From: Solobacterium moorei
Lineage (GTDB): Bacteria; Bacillota_I; Bacilli_A; Erysipelotrichales; Erysipelotrichaceae
NCBI RefSeq assembly: GCF_036323475.1
Contig: NZ_AP028934.1
Location: 558,001 to 622,000, forward strand
DNA: 64,000 nt
Reading direction: 5' to 3'
The stretch's first letter is position 1. Every line of letters starts with the position of its first letter. The translations under genes and the position numbers were made by a program. Positions 14,254 through 21,790 of the stretch are shown in pieces. The notes under the pieces are model-generated. The model was not told where the DNA came from. It worked only from the letters and a program-made list of their open reading frames with translations, and did no database searches.

Positions 14254-16608
14254 ATGAATTTACAAAATAAAATTAAGAAGAAAGCCGTCAAATTATTCAG
14301 TGTGTTGATGGCTTTTTTAATGGCACTAGCAGTTTTCCCAATGCATTTGGTGACAACACCGGTAGATGCCAGCACTGTTAGCGTTGATACGCTGGAAGTT
14401 GGTGATACATTTTCCGGAACATTAGGCACCTCTAATACAGATGCCGGTATTGGGCATCATACATTTGACATTGATTATATTGATGGACTATTAGGAAGCG
14501 TATCAAATCAAATTGTTAATCAGTTAGCGGTGTATTGTGAAGAACCGGGACACATTGGGTTGACATATAAAACAGCCTATGAACCGGGAGATAAGACATA
14601 TTATCCGTATAACGCTACTGTAACGGATGTTCAACCGGATGGTAGAGTAACGATCCGTATCGACGTACCACGTTACCTGAATCCATATACCGGCGAAGAG
14701 GCAACGGGAACCAACTATGATACGGGAACTACAGTTCCATATCAAAGATGTGGAGCTACATGGGTGATTCAGACTGCACCACGAAATATCACAGTAAATG
14801 TTACATTAGATAAATCAAATGGTAATCCTGCAATGACACAAGGTAACGCAGCTTGCTATGCTCAAGATTTAAGTGGAGCAGTATATGGGGTTTACTCAGA
14901 TGCTGCATTAACAAATGAAGTGGGACGTATTACTACAGATGCCAATGGTCATGGTGAATTAAATGGAATCGTTGTACAGCGCAATGCAGTCTTATATACA
15001 AAAGAATTGGTAGCACCAAGAGGATTTAATCTTGATTCACAGGTTTACCGTCATGCATTCACAACAAATGGCGAAACATACAATGTGCAATCTACTGATC
15101 AGCCACTTAATGACCCATTAAATATCGAATTAAATAAGGTTTCTGCAGATGGAAATGTTATTGCAAATCCTGCAAGTCTAGAAGGAGCTGAATTTACTAT
15201 TAAATACTATGCAGGGCAATATACATTTGATGATTTGCCAACCACAGCAACACGTACTTGGGTAATTAAAACAATTAGAGCAAATAATGGAAGTTATAGG
15301 GCATGGTTAGATAATAATCATCTTGTATCTGGTGATCCATTTTATTTAGATGCAGGTATTCCAACATTACCACTTGGAACTTTGACTGTGGAAGAGACCA
15401 AGGCTCCAGCAGGATACACGTTAGACAATAAAGTTATTGATGCATCTAATACACCAGCACCAAATATTAGAAATGGTGTGGTTCTATTTAATATTGTAGA
15501 TGACAATTCAACTGCTAGAGTTGTTGGTGGCAACGAGTACACTGTTGTGGAAGGTGTTGTACGTGGTGGTTTAGAAATCCAGAAGAAAGATGCAGATACA
15601 AATGAAAATGTAGGTGTAGCAACATTCCAAATTGTTAATAAGAATAACTATGATGTTGTGGCAAGAGATGAAAACGGTGATGTTGTGGCTACAGCAGCTG
15701 CTGGTGAAAGTTTACCATATACAATCACAACAGATGCTAACGGATACTGGAAATCAAACGATAGTTTCCTTCCGGCTGGAAAATATGAACTTGTAGAAAC
15801 CAAAGCCCCTGAAGGATACTACTTAAACACAACAGCAAAATCATTTGAAATCAAAGACAATGGAGCAATCGTTAGTCTTCAATATGCAGACGATAAGATT
15901 GTGATTGATGTAGCGAAGACAGATGGCAAGGGCAACAACGTTGCTGGCGCTAAGATGACACTGATTGACAAGGTGACTGGTAATGAGATTGCTACATTCA
16001 CATCCACTAAGGAAAACACAGACATTTCTAAGTTTGTTGAAGGTGGTAAGACTTATATCTTACGTGAAGATGAAGCACCATTTGGATTTAATAAGTTTGA
16101 GGACATTGGATTTACTGTTACAGGTACACGCCAGCACGAACAAGTTGTGATGGCTGTAGACACACGTAAAGTGTTCTACGTGAGCGCAATTAAGGTTGAT
16201 GCAATGGATAACTCAAAGAAACTAAAAGGTGCTGAATTGACGTTATTTAAAGCGGATGGCACGGTTGCTTTAGATAAGGACGGTAAAGAATGCAAAGGAA
16301 TCACTGATGGTGAAGGAGTTATCACTTGGGCAGTAGAATACGCTGAAGATCTTGGTGGATATTATATTCAAGAAACTGCCGCACCGGAAGGTTATAGAAT
16401 TAACAATGATCATCATAAAGTTGTAATTTCCGAAGACTATGATTTTGCTGTAAACAATGCCGTAAAAGTGGTAGTTAATGATACAGCATTACCGGCAATC
16501 GTTAAGACAGCCGATACATTCAATGCGGTATTATTTGTAGTCTTGTTGATTGGCAGCCTGGGTGCAGCAGTATTCTTATTCTTTAAGAAGAAGGAATTAG
16601 TGAAGTAA
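14254..16608 (+). CDS. SpaA/Cna-B-type surface protein (putative pilin or adhesin)
   Basis: 784 aa, ATG after CAGGAGGAATTGAAGA. Signal peptide at residues 1-40 (KKKAVKLFSVLMAFLMALAV, ending around VDAS). An N-terminal domain with YCEEPGH follows. Then come at least four SpaA/Cna-B-like domains, each with a lysine-bearing first strand and the E-T-K-A-P-x-G-Y end (VEETKAPAGYTL, VETKAPEGYYL, IQETAAPEGYRI). The C-terminus has LPAIVKTADT, a 20-residue membrane segment and KKKELVK, so it is a wall-anchor arrangement, but the sorting motif is not a standard LPxTG. No sortase is encoded nearby. Likely aids donor-recipient contact. Confidence 0.8.
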   Translation: MNLQNKIKKKAVKLFSVLMAFLMALAVFPMHLVTTPVDASTVSVDTLEVGDTFSGTLGTSNTDAGIGHHTFDIDYIDGLLGSVSNQIVNQLAVYCEEPGHIGLTYKTAYEPGDKTYYPYNATVTDVQPDGRVTIRIDVPRYLNPYTGEEATGTNYDTGTTVPYQRCGATWVIQTAPRNITVNVTLDKSNGNPAMTQGNAACYAQDLSGAVYGVYSDAALTNEVGRITTDANGHGELNGIVVQRNAVLYTKELVAPRGFNLDSQVYRHAFTTNGETYNVQSTDQPLNDPLNIELNKVSADGNVIANPASLEGAEFTIKYYAGQYTFDDLPTTATRTWVIKTIRANNGSYRAWLDNNHLVSGDPFYLDAGIPTLPLGTLTVEETKAPAGYTLDNKVIDASNTPAPNIRNGVVLFNIVDDNSTARVVGGNEYTVVEGVVRGGLEIQKKDADTNENVGVATFQIVNKNNYDVVARDENGDVVATAAAGESLPYTITTDANGYWKSNDSFLPAGKYELVETKAPEGYYLNTTAKSFEIKDNGAIVSLQYADDKIVIDVAKTDGKGNNVAGAKMTLIDKVTGNEIATFTSTKENTDISKFVEGGKTYILREDEAPFGFNKFEDIGFTVTGTRQHEQVVMAVDTRKVFYVSAIKVDAMDNSKKLKGAELTLFKADGTVALDKDGKECKGITDGEGVITWAVEYAEDLGGYYIQETAAPEGYRINNDHHKVVISEDYDFAVNNAVKVVVNDTALPAIVKTADTFNAVLFVVLLIGSLGAAVFLFFKKKELVK

Positions 16609-16625
16609 GGATATAAAAAATGCTT

Positions 16626-16640
16626 GGGGCAAATTGCCCC
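16626..16640. repeat. GGGGCAAATTGCCCC palindrome, copy 9
   Basis: Extended symmetry CTT...AAG and followed by TTTTTTA, so as RNA it is also terminator-like. The 46 bp from here to the next ATG are closely shared with 20760-20803 and 23420-23463. Confidence 0.9.
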
Positions 16641-16670
16641 AAGTTTTTTAAAGGGAAAGGATGTGAAAAA

Positions 16671-17282
16671 ATGAGTGAGATTCCTTATAAATCAAAACTC
16701 TATACTGTAATAAGAGAGGCATATAAACATGATCAAAGAGTAGAAGATTATTTGAAGTTCAGAGTTTATTATGAGAAGAAATCTGTACGTTCATTTGGAG
16801 CAACCTATACGCCGGAAAATAAAACAATACGAATATTGCTAAACGGTACCAATTATGAGGATTTATTATTATCTGTTTTGATACATGAAGCAACACACCA
16901 TGTACAGTATGTGATGGAAGGAAAAACGGACCATTCACCAAATTTTAGGAATATACAAAAGAAGCTATTATTTACAGCAATGAATTTAAAGTATATCAAT
17001 CCATTTAAGTTAAAAGCGTATTATAAATATTTATCTTCTTATTCCGAAGCTTCCAAAGTTATACGGATGATAGAAGAATATGTAAAAGGGAAAGAAAAAG
17101 ATTGTTTCTTTATAGGATACATTATTCCATATGACAAAAACGAAATTGCGAGGTTGAAAGAGGCTGGATATAAGTATTGCAAGCATGGTAGACGTGGTTT
17201 GTCTAATATATGGTATAAATTCAGCAACATAAAAGAAAAACCTTTATATACGAGTGATGCATGTGTAATCTTACAAGATTAA
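16671..17282 (+). CDS. HExxH zinc-metallopeptidase-like protein
   Basis: 203 aa from ATG 16671 (AAAGGATGTGAAAAA upstream); the longer frame reads through the palindrome. Residues ~62-82 contain LLLSVLIHEATHHVQYVMEG, a HEATHH zinc-binding helix of the kind in SprT/WSS1-like and related minimal peptidases. A nearby acidic or His third ligand is not certain. The C-terminal part (IIPYDKNEIARLKEAGYKYC) resembles a small DNA- or protein-binding tail. In mobile elements such proteins often act against host defence or on DNA-protein crosslinks; that is inference. Confidence 0.6.
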   Translation: MSEIPYKSKLYTVIREAYKHDQRVEDYLKFRVYYEKKSVRSFGATYTPENKTIRILLNGTNYEDLLLSVLIHEATHHVQYVMEGKTDHSPNFRNIQKKLLFTAMNLKYINPFKLKAYYKYLSSYSEASKVIRMIEEYVKGKEKDCFFIGYIIPYDKNEIARLKEAGYKYCKHGRRGLSNIWYKFSNIKEKPLYTSDACVILQD

Positions 17283-17375
17283 TGTGACTATAAGACAAAT
17301 ATAAGATATGGAAATTGTGAATGTAGGCTTATAAGGGAACTGGAAAAAAAGTATTAAAAGAAAGGAAAAAGAAAT

Positions 17376-17450
17376 ATGTGGAACAACAACGTGATTTTAT
17401 CTGGGAATTTAGCTAGGGATGTCAATGTGAAGGTGATGGAAGAAGCATAA
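17376..17450 (+). pseudogene. Fragment of an ssb gene 5' end
   Basis: Reads MWNNNVILSGNLARDVNVKV then stops after 24 codons. It matches the first ~20 codons of the intact ssb at 19419 (MWNNRVILSGNLVRDIEVKV), with the same AAGGAAAAAGAAAT-type leader. A remnant of duplication or recombination at an ssb start. Confidence 0.8.
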
Positions 17451-17526
17451 AGTCTTTGAAACATCATAAGTGTAACAGGGGCGTATTTCCCGAAGAAGAA
17501 AGCGTTTGATAAATATAAAAGATATA

Positions 17527-17575
17527 AAAAAGAGATTTCTCATGTGATTGTAAGATTACATGAAATTTCTCTTTT
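17527..17575 (+). terminator. Intrinsic terminator
   Basis: AAAGAGA...CATGT stem pairing with ACATG...TCTCTTT, ending in TTTT. Confidence 0.7.
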
Positions 17576-17598
17576 GTTGTCTAATAAGAAATAAAAAA

Positions 17599-17653
17599 GT
17601 AAGAAGTCTCACCTAATGGAACAATCAAGGCTTGTTCTGCCTGTTCTTCTTAC
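17599..17653 (+). ncRNA. Branched hairpin upstream of 17691
   Basis: Outer stem GTAAGAAG/CTTCTTAC enclosing GGAACAA/TTGTTCT. No T-run follows. It could be an mRNA leader structure or the RNA partner of the next gene, which looks toxin-like. Confidence 0.4.
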
Positions 17654-17690
17654 ATAGATATTATATTAGATGAAAGGGTAAATTTCAATA

Positions 17691-18245
17691 ATGAAAATAG
17701 TTAGAATAGATGAAAATTTTATTGCAGAGACTATAGCAAGAACTGGAAGCGAGCAGCTATTAAATAAATCTACCAGAAGCTATGTTGGTTTGTATGATGA
17801 AGAAACAAGTTGGTATATACCGTTAAGGTCTAATTTAGGTAGGAAAAAAACTCCGAATGCAATATTTGAAACACCTTTTAAAACAGATAATCCTCATTTT
17901 AAAAGAGCAGGATTGGATTTTGAAAAAAGTTTATTTGTACCACTAGATAGTGTAATTGAAATACAGAATACATTGCCGAAGGAACAATCTGAATTCATTA
18001 AAGATAATGAAGATGAAATTAGGGAAAAATTCGCTAATTATATTTGCAGTATAAAAAAGATGGATAAAACATCTACGAGTTATTTATTTTCAACTGCCGC
18101 ATTATTTCCGGAGGGAATTGAGCAAATTGAAAATAAATTTTATGCAAATAGACCACTTAATTCTGAACTCATAATTAAAGATGATCATGAATATTTACAA
18201 ACTGATATTTATTGTGATGAAGATATAGATATTGATTTTGATTAA
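17691..18245 (+). CDS. Possible ToxN/TenpN-like protein
   Basis: 184 aa, ATG after GAAAGGGTAAATTTCAATA. The stretch SYVGLYDEETSWYIPLRSN (residues ~29-47), with GLDFEKSLFVPLDSV further on, recalls the first strands of type III toxin endoribonucleases (ToxN/TenpN family), which begin with a similar strand-turn-strand and P-L-(T/R)-S. A structured leader (17599-17653) precedes it but no tandem repeats are seen. It ends in an acidic tail DIDIDFD similar to that of 19768-20751. Family assignment is tentative; it may be an unrelated protein. Confidence 0.4.
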   Translation: MKIVRIDENFIAETIARTGSEQLLNKSTRSYVGLYDEETSWYIPLRSNLGRKKTPNAIFETPFKTDNPHFKRAGLDFEKSLFVPLDSVIEIQNTLPKEQSEFIKDNEDEIREKFANYICSIKKMDKTSTSYLFSTAALFPEGIEQIENKFYANRPLNSELIIKDDHEYLQTDIYCDEDIDIDFD

Positions 18246-18253
18246 GAATGCTT

Positions 18254-18268
18254 GGGGCAATTTGCCCC
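18254..18268. repeat. GGGGCAATTTGCCCC palindrome, copy 10
   Basis: Central T. The ~34 bp from the preceding gene's last codons through the palindrome are shared with 20737-20775. Confidence 0.9.
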
Positions 18269-18313
18269 AGAGAAAAGAAGTAAGTATAAAAGATGGTGGA
18301 ATGAGGTGAAAAT

Positions 18314-18544
18314 GTGAAAAAGGTATTGAATAATCCTGCTAGTTTGAATCAAAATACTATTGAAGACCACAGTGATTGTGAAGCTTGCCAAGAAGACTAT
18401 ATATTTGCGATGAAAGATAAATATCATGAATTTAGTATTGGACTACGCACAATCCTAGATTGTCTAGAACTAGCAGAGCAGGAAGGAGCGGTACCTAAAT
18501 TATCTGAAGAATGGTGGATACAAGTTCAAAATAGGTACGATTAG
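18314..18544 (+). CDS. Small hypothetical protein
   Basis: 76 aa from GTG 18314 (GAGGTGAAAAT upstream). Helical, acidic, with CEACQE and an aromatic C-terminus (EEWWIQVQNRYD). No family recognised. Four base pairs before the next gene, so probably co-translated. Confidence 0.5.
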   Translation: MKKVLNNPASLNQNTIEDHSDCEACQEDYIFAMKDKYHEFSIGLRTILDCLELAEQEGAVPKLSEEWWIQVQNRYD

Positions 18545-18548
18545 GCAG

Positions 18549-19334
18549 ATGGATGTATTTAAAAGATTCCCTTATACCAAAGAATCAATTTTGATTTCTG
18601 AGAAGAATTTTAGTGAATATACAAAAAAAGCGAAGCCGTATTACTCTAGTGTCAATGGAATAGGAAAATATTATGCAGTATGTCCTGTGTGTGATAATCC
18701 AATCCAAATCATTGGATTATATAAATCTGAAGAAGGAGAAAAGAGAGCGCCATTTGGAAAACACTATAAAGGTGATATCAAAGGATTAGCTAAGTATAAT
18801 GACCAAGCATATCATCTATGTCCATATCATAATCCGTATTATCAAGGGAAAAGAATGAGACGTGCAAAAGGCAATAAAACCTCTAATGCAATATATAACT
18901 ATTTGATAAATCATTTTGATGAAATCATAAAGAAATTGGAAGAAAGAATACATATTAAAATCAGTTATACATTTGCAAAAGAACTTAAAGAGTCATTTCT
19001 GTTAAATGCAGGGTGGGAATACTATGATTGTACATATGATAATCTTCCACTCATGCTATTATATGCACAACCTGCATATACGCTAGTCAAAAGAAGAATA
19101 CGCAAGAATACAGAAATTTCTAAAATGTTGGGAAGCATAGAGGATATTATACTAGAAGATATTGAAGGTGAGAATTACCTTAAAGTGGAACCTAAGGCAA
19201 AGAAATTTGTGGAATTGTCTTTTATGGTTTGCAATCATAAAAAAGAAATCAAAAAAGAAAGATTGATAGAAACATTTAAACTTTTAGTTTATAAAGGTAG
19301 TCAGAAAATATATTCAGAAACCATAGTAATATAA
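18549..19334 (+). CDS. Hypothetical protein with a Cys/His cluster
   Basis: 261 aa, ATG 18549. CPVCDNP at residues ~45-51 and CPYHNPYY at ~91-98 could form one treble-clef-like zinc site, a feature of DNA- or RNA-binding proteins. The remainder is mixed helix and strand, with no known domain recognised. It lies in the run that leads to ssb. Confidence 0.55.
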   Translation: MDVFKRFPYTKESILISEKNFSEYTKKAKPYYSSVNGIGKYYAVCPVCDNPIQIIGLYKSEEGEKRAPFGKHYKGDIKGLAKYNDQAYHLCPYHNPYYQGKRMRRAKGNKTSNAIYNYLINHFDEIIKKLEERIHIKISYTFAKELKESFLLNAGWEYYDCTYDNLPLMLLYAQPAYTLVKRRIRKNTEISKMLGSIEDIILEDIEGENYLKVEPKAKKFVELSFMVCNHKKEIKKERLIETFKLLVYKGSQKIYSETIVI

Positions 19335-19349
19335 GTAGCAAAAATGCTT

Positions 19350-19364
19350 GGGGCAAATTGCCCC
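19350..19364. repeat. GGGGCAAATTGCCCC palindrome, copy 11
   Basis: Flanked by CTT/AAG and followed by TTTTTTT, terminator-like as RNA; 55 bp before ssb. Confidence 0.9.
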
Positions 19365-19418
19365 AAGTTTTTTTAAAGATTAAAAGAAATGTTGTAAACA
19401 GAGGGAGGAGAAATAAAA

Positions 19419-19754
19419 ATGTGGAACAACAGAGTGATTTTGTCAGGAAATTTAGTTAGAGATATTGAAGTGAAAGTTACAGAAGGAGAAAGTGGCAAGC
19501 ATGTAGCAAACTTTACGGTTGCTGTGCAACGTACAAGATCCAAAGAAGATGCTGCAGACTTTATCAATTGCGTTGCCTGGGGACAGGTTGCTGATTATTT
19601 AGGTTCTTATGGTAAGAAAGGCAAGCGTATTGAGTTGGAAGGACAGTTACATACACGTTCCTATGAGAAGGAGGATAAGAAAATCTATATAACAGAAGTG
19701 TATGTGGATGATTGCCATCTGACTTCAAGCAAGAATTCAAATGAAGAAGAATAG
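19419..19754 (+). CDS. ssb: Single-stranded DNA-binding protein
   Basis: 111 aa, ATG after GGGAGGAGAAATAAAA. A clear OB fold: NRVILSGNLVRDIEVKV, then VANFTVAVQR, DFINCVAWGQVADYL, then GSYGKKGKRIELEGQLHTRSYE and KIYITEVYVDDCHL. SSBs of conjugative elements coat the incoming single strand and help escape host responses. It is shorter than typical chromosomal SSB (~150-170 aa) and ends KNSNEEE, without the usual DDDIPF-like tip that recruits partner enzymes. A broken copy of its start lies at 17376. Confidence 0.92.
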   Translation: MWNNRVILSGNLVRDIEVKVTEGESGKHVANFTVAVQRTRSKEDAADFINCVAWGQVADYLGSYGKKGKRIELEGQLHTRSYEKEDKKIYITEVYVDDCHLTSSKNSNEEE

Positions 19755-19767
19755 AGGCTTTTAAGCT

Positions 19768-20751
19768 ATGGGTATAGAGGAACTTAGAAGAATAAACAGT
19801 GACATAGTACACGAAGATGGAAGCATTGATTCGTTTGATAGACAATTAATTGATCTATCCAGTGGAGTGTACAATGTTACGAATCCAATGGTTGTGTCTC
19901 CAGAATCTAAATCTATAGCATTTGCTGGTGGATTGGATGAATCAAAACCAATTGTTATTAATGTATCAACGGTTATTAAACTACGTGAAAAACATCAACT
20001 TGGATATGCTTTTGTGAGTAGAATCAATGAGATGTTAGAGAAAAGTTATCTAGCATTTGATAGTTTAGTACAGGATACAAGTAGAATATTCCTACTAGAT
20101 GAGGTTGGAGAAATACAGAAGAAACCAGTCATTGCAATATGTAGATATGACAAAAATATAAAGATGATTGAAGTTCACGAAATTACATCAATCTATGAGA
20201 GAAATGATTTTCAAGAGTTTATGCGTAGAACATTTGAAGAAAATAAAACTTTCTACTGCAACGATAAAACAAAAGCATCTATTAAATCTCATGCGGGCTT
20301 ACAATTGCCCCGAGAAATAATAGATGCTTTATCTGTAATTGATTATAGTGGGTCATTTAATAAAAGTCAAATAAAAGAGGTAGCTTCTCGAGGGCTCCAA
20401 TTGCCCCTAGACATACTATCTCCGTACGCATATGATATATCATCTGCTGTACATAATCAAGTAGAAAAAAACGAGTTATCTTCAACCACTGGTGAAATAA
20501 CAAAAGCATCTATTGAATCTTCTGCGGGCTTCCAATTGCCCCAAGAAACAACAGATGCTTTATCTGAAGTTGATTATAGTAAGGCATCTAGCAAAAGTCA
20601 AACAGAAGATACAACATCAGTAGAGCTAGAAGTGATAGAAACGCAACAAGAGGTTGTGGTACCTTTAGAGGAAGATGGAAGCATAGAGGATAATAATTCA
20701 TCTTTATTGGAGAATGTCCCCATGGAAGATGATGGAATTGATTTTGATTAA
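19768..20751 (+). CDS. MuF-C-like protein with internal repeats
   Basis: 327 aa, ATG after AGAGGCTTTTAAGCT. Residues ~30-150 (TVIKLREKHQLGYAFVSRINEMLE ... EITSIYER) resemble the MuF-C domain found beside polymorphic or phage toxins. Residues ~165-270 contain an 81-bp unit repeated twice (20269-20349 and 20500-20580), with GLQLP or GFQLP encoded by decayed palindromes and a third such site between them. The C-terminus is acidic (EDDGIDFD). It may be a substrate or modulator delivered during mating; this is a guess from domain type. Confidence 0.55.
   Translation: MGIEELRRINSDIVHEDGSIDSFDRQLIDLSSGVYNVTNPMVVSPESKSIAFAGGLDESKPIVINVSTVIKLREKHQLGYAFVSRINEMLEKSYLAFDSLVQDTSRIFLLDEVGEIQKKPVIAICRYDKNIKMIEVHEITSIYERNDFQEFMRRTFEENKTFYCNDKTKASIKSHAGLQLPREIIDALSVIDYSGSFNKSQIKEVASRGLQLPLDILSPYAYDISSAVHNQVEKNELSSTTGEITKASIESSAGFQLPQETTDALSEVDYSKASSKSQTEDTTSVELEVIETQQEVVVPLEEDGSIEDNNSSLLENVPMEDDGIDFD
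20269..20349 (+). repeat. 81-bp intragenic direct repeat, unit A
   Basis: Diverged copy of 20500-20580, 231 bp apart and in frame. It includes GCGGGCTTACAATTGCCCC, in which only the right arm of the palindrome survives. Confidence 0.75.
20500..20580 (+). repeat. 81-bp intragenic direct repeat, unit B
   Basis: Partner of 20269-20349, containing GCGGGCTTCCAATTGCCCC. A third, isolated decayed site is at 20391-20407. Confidence 0.75.
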
Positions 20752-20759
20752 GAATGCTT

Positions 20760-20774
20760 GGGGCAATTTGCCCC
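20760..20774. repeat. GGGGCAATTTGCCCC palindrome, copy 12
   Basis: Perfect copy with CTT/AAG extension and a T-run after it; head of a leader module shared with 16626 and 23420. Confidence 0.9.
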
Positions 20775-20803
20775 AAGTTTTTAAAGAGAAAGGATGTGAG
20801 GAA

Positions 20804-21337
20804 ATGATATATGAATACTGGTACACGATTGGTGATAAGAATGGGATTGATTTGATTTATTATAGTCAGATTTCTTCAATAAAAAATGAGTTCAGTACCA
20901 GTTATAGCTCAGTGACTGAGTTAAAAAAAGCGATGGAAAGTAGATTCTCTAAGTTATTGAGAAAAGGTGTAACGATTGAACTAAATACAAAGGAACAGAA
21001 TAATGTTACTTTTGATATTTTCTTCAATGGAATTCCTATTTTAGAAAAATGCTGTAATTTTATTTATCTAGGTGATGCTAGAGATGCAATCCATCGAATA
21101 GAACGGTATAAGATTCAAAGCTTAGAATCTGTAATTCACAATAAGAGATTGTATTACAAGGTAGCCATCAAAGATAAAGTGTTAATGATTCTCAAGTATC
21201 CAGATATGGTATTTCAAGGATATGCGACACCAAAGAGAAATTTTGAAGTAGTTACAGATGATCTCATTTCAAGAATCACAATGGAAATCGCAAAGATAAT
21301 GGTAAAGATGGGAGATTTGGATGCAGGAGGGAGTTAA
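20804..21337 (+). CDS. Hypothetical protein
   Basis: 177 aa from ATG 20804 (AAAGGATGTGAGGAA upstream); the longer frame reads the palindrome. Strand-rich N-terminus (YEYWYTIGDKNGIDLIYYS), then helices, ending GDLDAGGS. No recognised family. It overlaps the next gene by 17 bp, so the pair is probably expressed together. Confidence 0.55.
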   Translation: MIYEYWYTIGDKNGIDLIYYSQISSIKNEFSTSYSSVTELKKAMESRFSKLLRKGVTIELNTKEQNNVTFDIFFNGIPILEKCCNFIYLGDARDAIHRIERYKIQSLESVIHNKRLYYKVAIKDKVLMILKYPDMVFQGYATPKRNFEVVTDDLISRITMEIAKIMVKMGDLDAGGS

Positions 21338-21596
21338 TCAATTACGGATAAAAGTTGATCCAATGAAGTTGGATGGACGAGAGTATAAAGTATATTTTCC
21401 AAAAGGTTCTAGATATGAAGGCTATTATGTAATTTTGAATCTTTCAAAAGCGAAAGTAGATAAGGCTGAATTAAATAGTCTAATCATCGAAGATAAAAAA
21501 TATAGTAAATACACCATTACGAATGGTATAGAACAACAAATCATTTCTTTTGATGAGTTGATTTATGTCATGTGTTTAGAGATTTTATCAGACTAG
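21321..21596 (+). CDS. Small hypothetical protein
   Basis: 91 aa, ATG within the end of the previous gene (AGATGGGAGATTTGG upstream). Strand-helix pattern with YKVYFPKGSRYEGYYVILNL. No family recognised. The overlap suggests a functional pair with 20804-21337. Confidence 0.55.
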   Translation: MQEGVNQLRIKVDPMKLDGREYKVYFPKGSRYEGYYVILNLSKAKVDKAELNSLIIEDKKYSKYTITNGIEQQIISFDELIYVMCLEILSD

Positions 21597-21619
21597 TTAT
21601 AAGTGATTTTAAAAGATTT

Positions 21620-21634
21620 GGGGCAATTTGCCCC
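21620..21634. repeat. GGGGCAATTTGCCCC palindrome, copy 13
   Basis: Central T, followed by AGGAAAGG; 18 bp before ATG 21653. Confidence 0.9.
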
Positions 21635-21652
21635 AGGAAAGGACAGTAATAG

Positions 21653-21790
21653 ATGGAGAAAAAACAAGAGATAGAGATGACAGAGGACGACTTCAAAGAA
21701 TTATTGAAAACGATTAATGAAGAAGATGAAGAATCATCTCTACTAGAAGAAAATCCTGATGAGGAGATTTTGTTCTATGTCAGAAAATAA
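21653..21790 (+). CDS. Very small acidic protein
   Basis: 45 aa, ATG 21653 after AGGAAAGGACAGTAATAG. Highly acidic (EEDEESSLLEENPDEEI). It overlaps the ArdC-like gene's start by 14 bp. Acidic small proteins coupled to ArdC-type genes could be DNA-mimic helpers, but this is speculation from charge. Confidence 0.5.
   Translation: MEKKQEIEMTEDDFKELLKTINEEDEESSLLEENPDEEILFYVRK

Larger units (their letters stand above)
17283..17690 (+). other. Gene-poor stretch with ssb remnant, terminator and hairpin
   Basis: Holds the ssb fragment, a possible decayed palindrome (GGGGCGTATTTCCCG, 17478-17492), a terminator (17527-17575) and a branched hairpin (17599-17653) before the gene at 17691. Confidence 0.6.
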
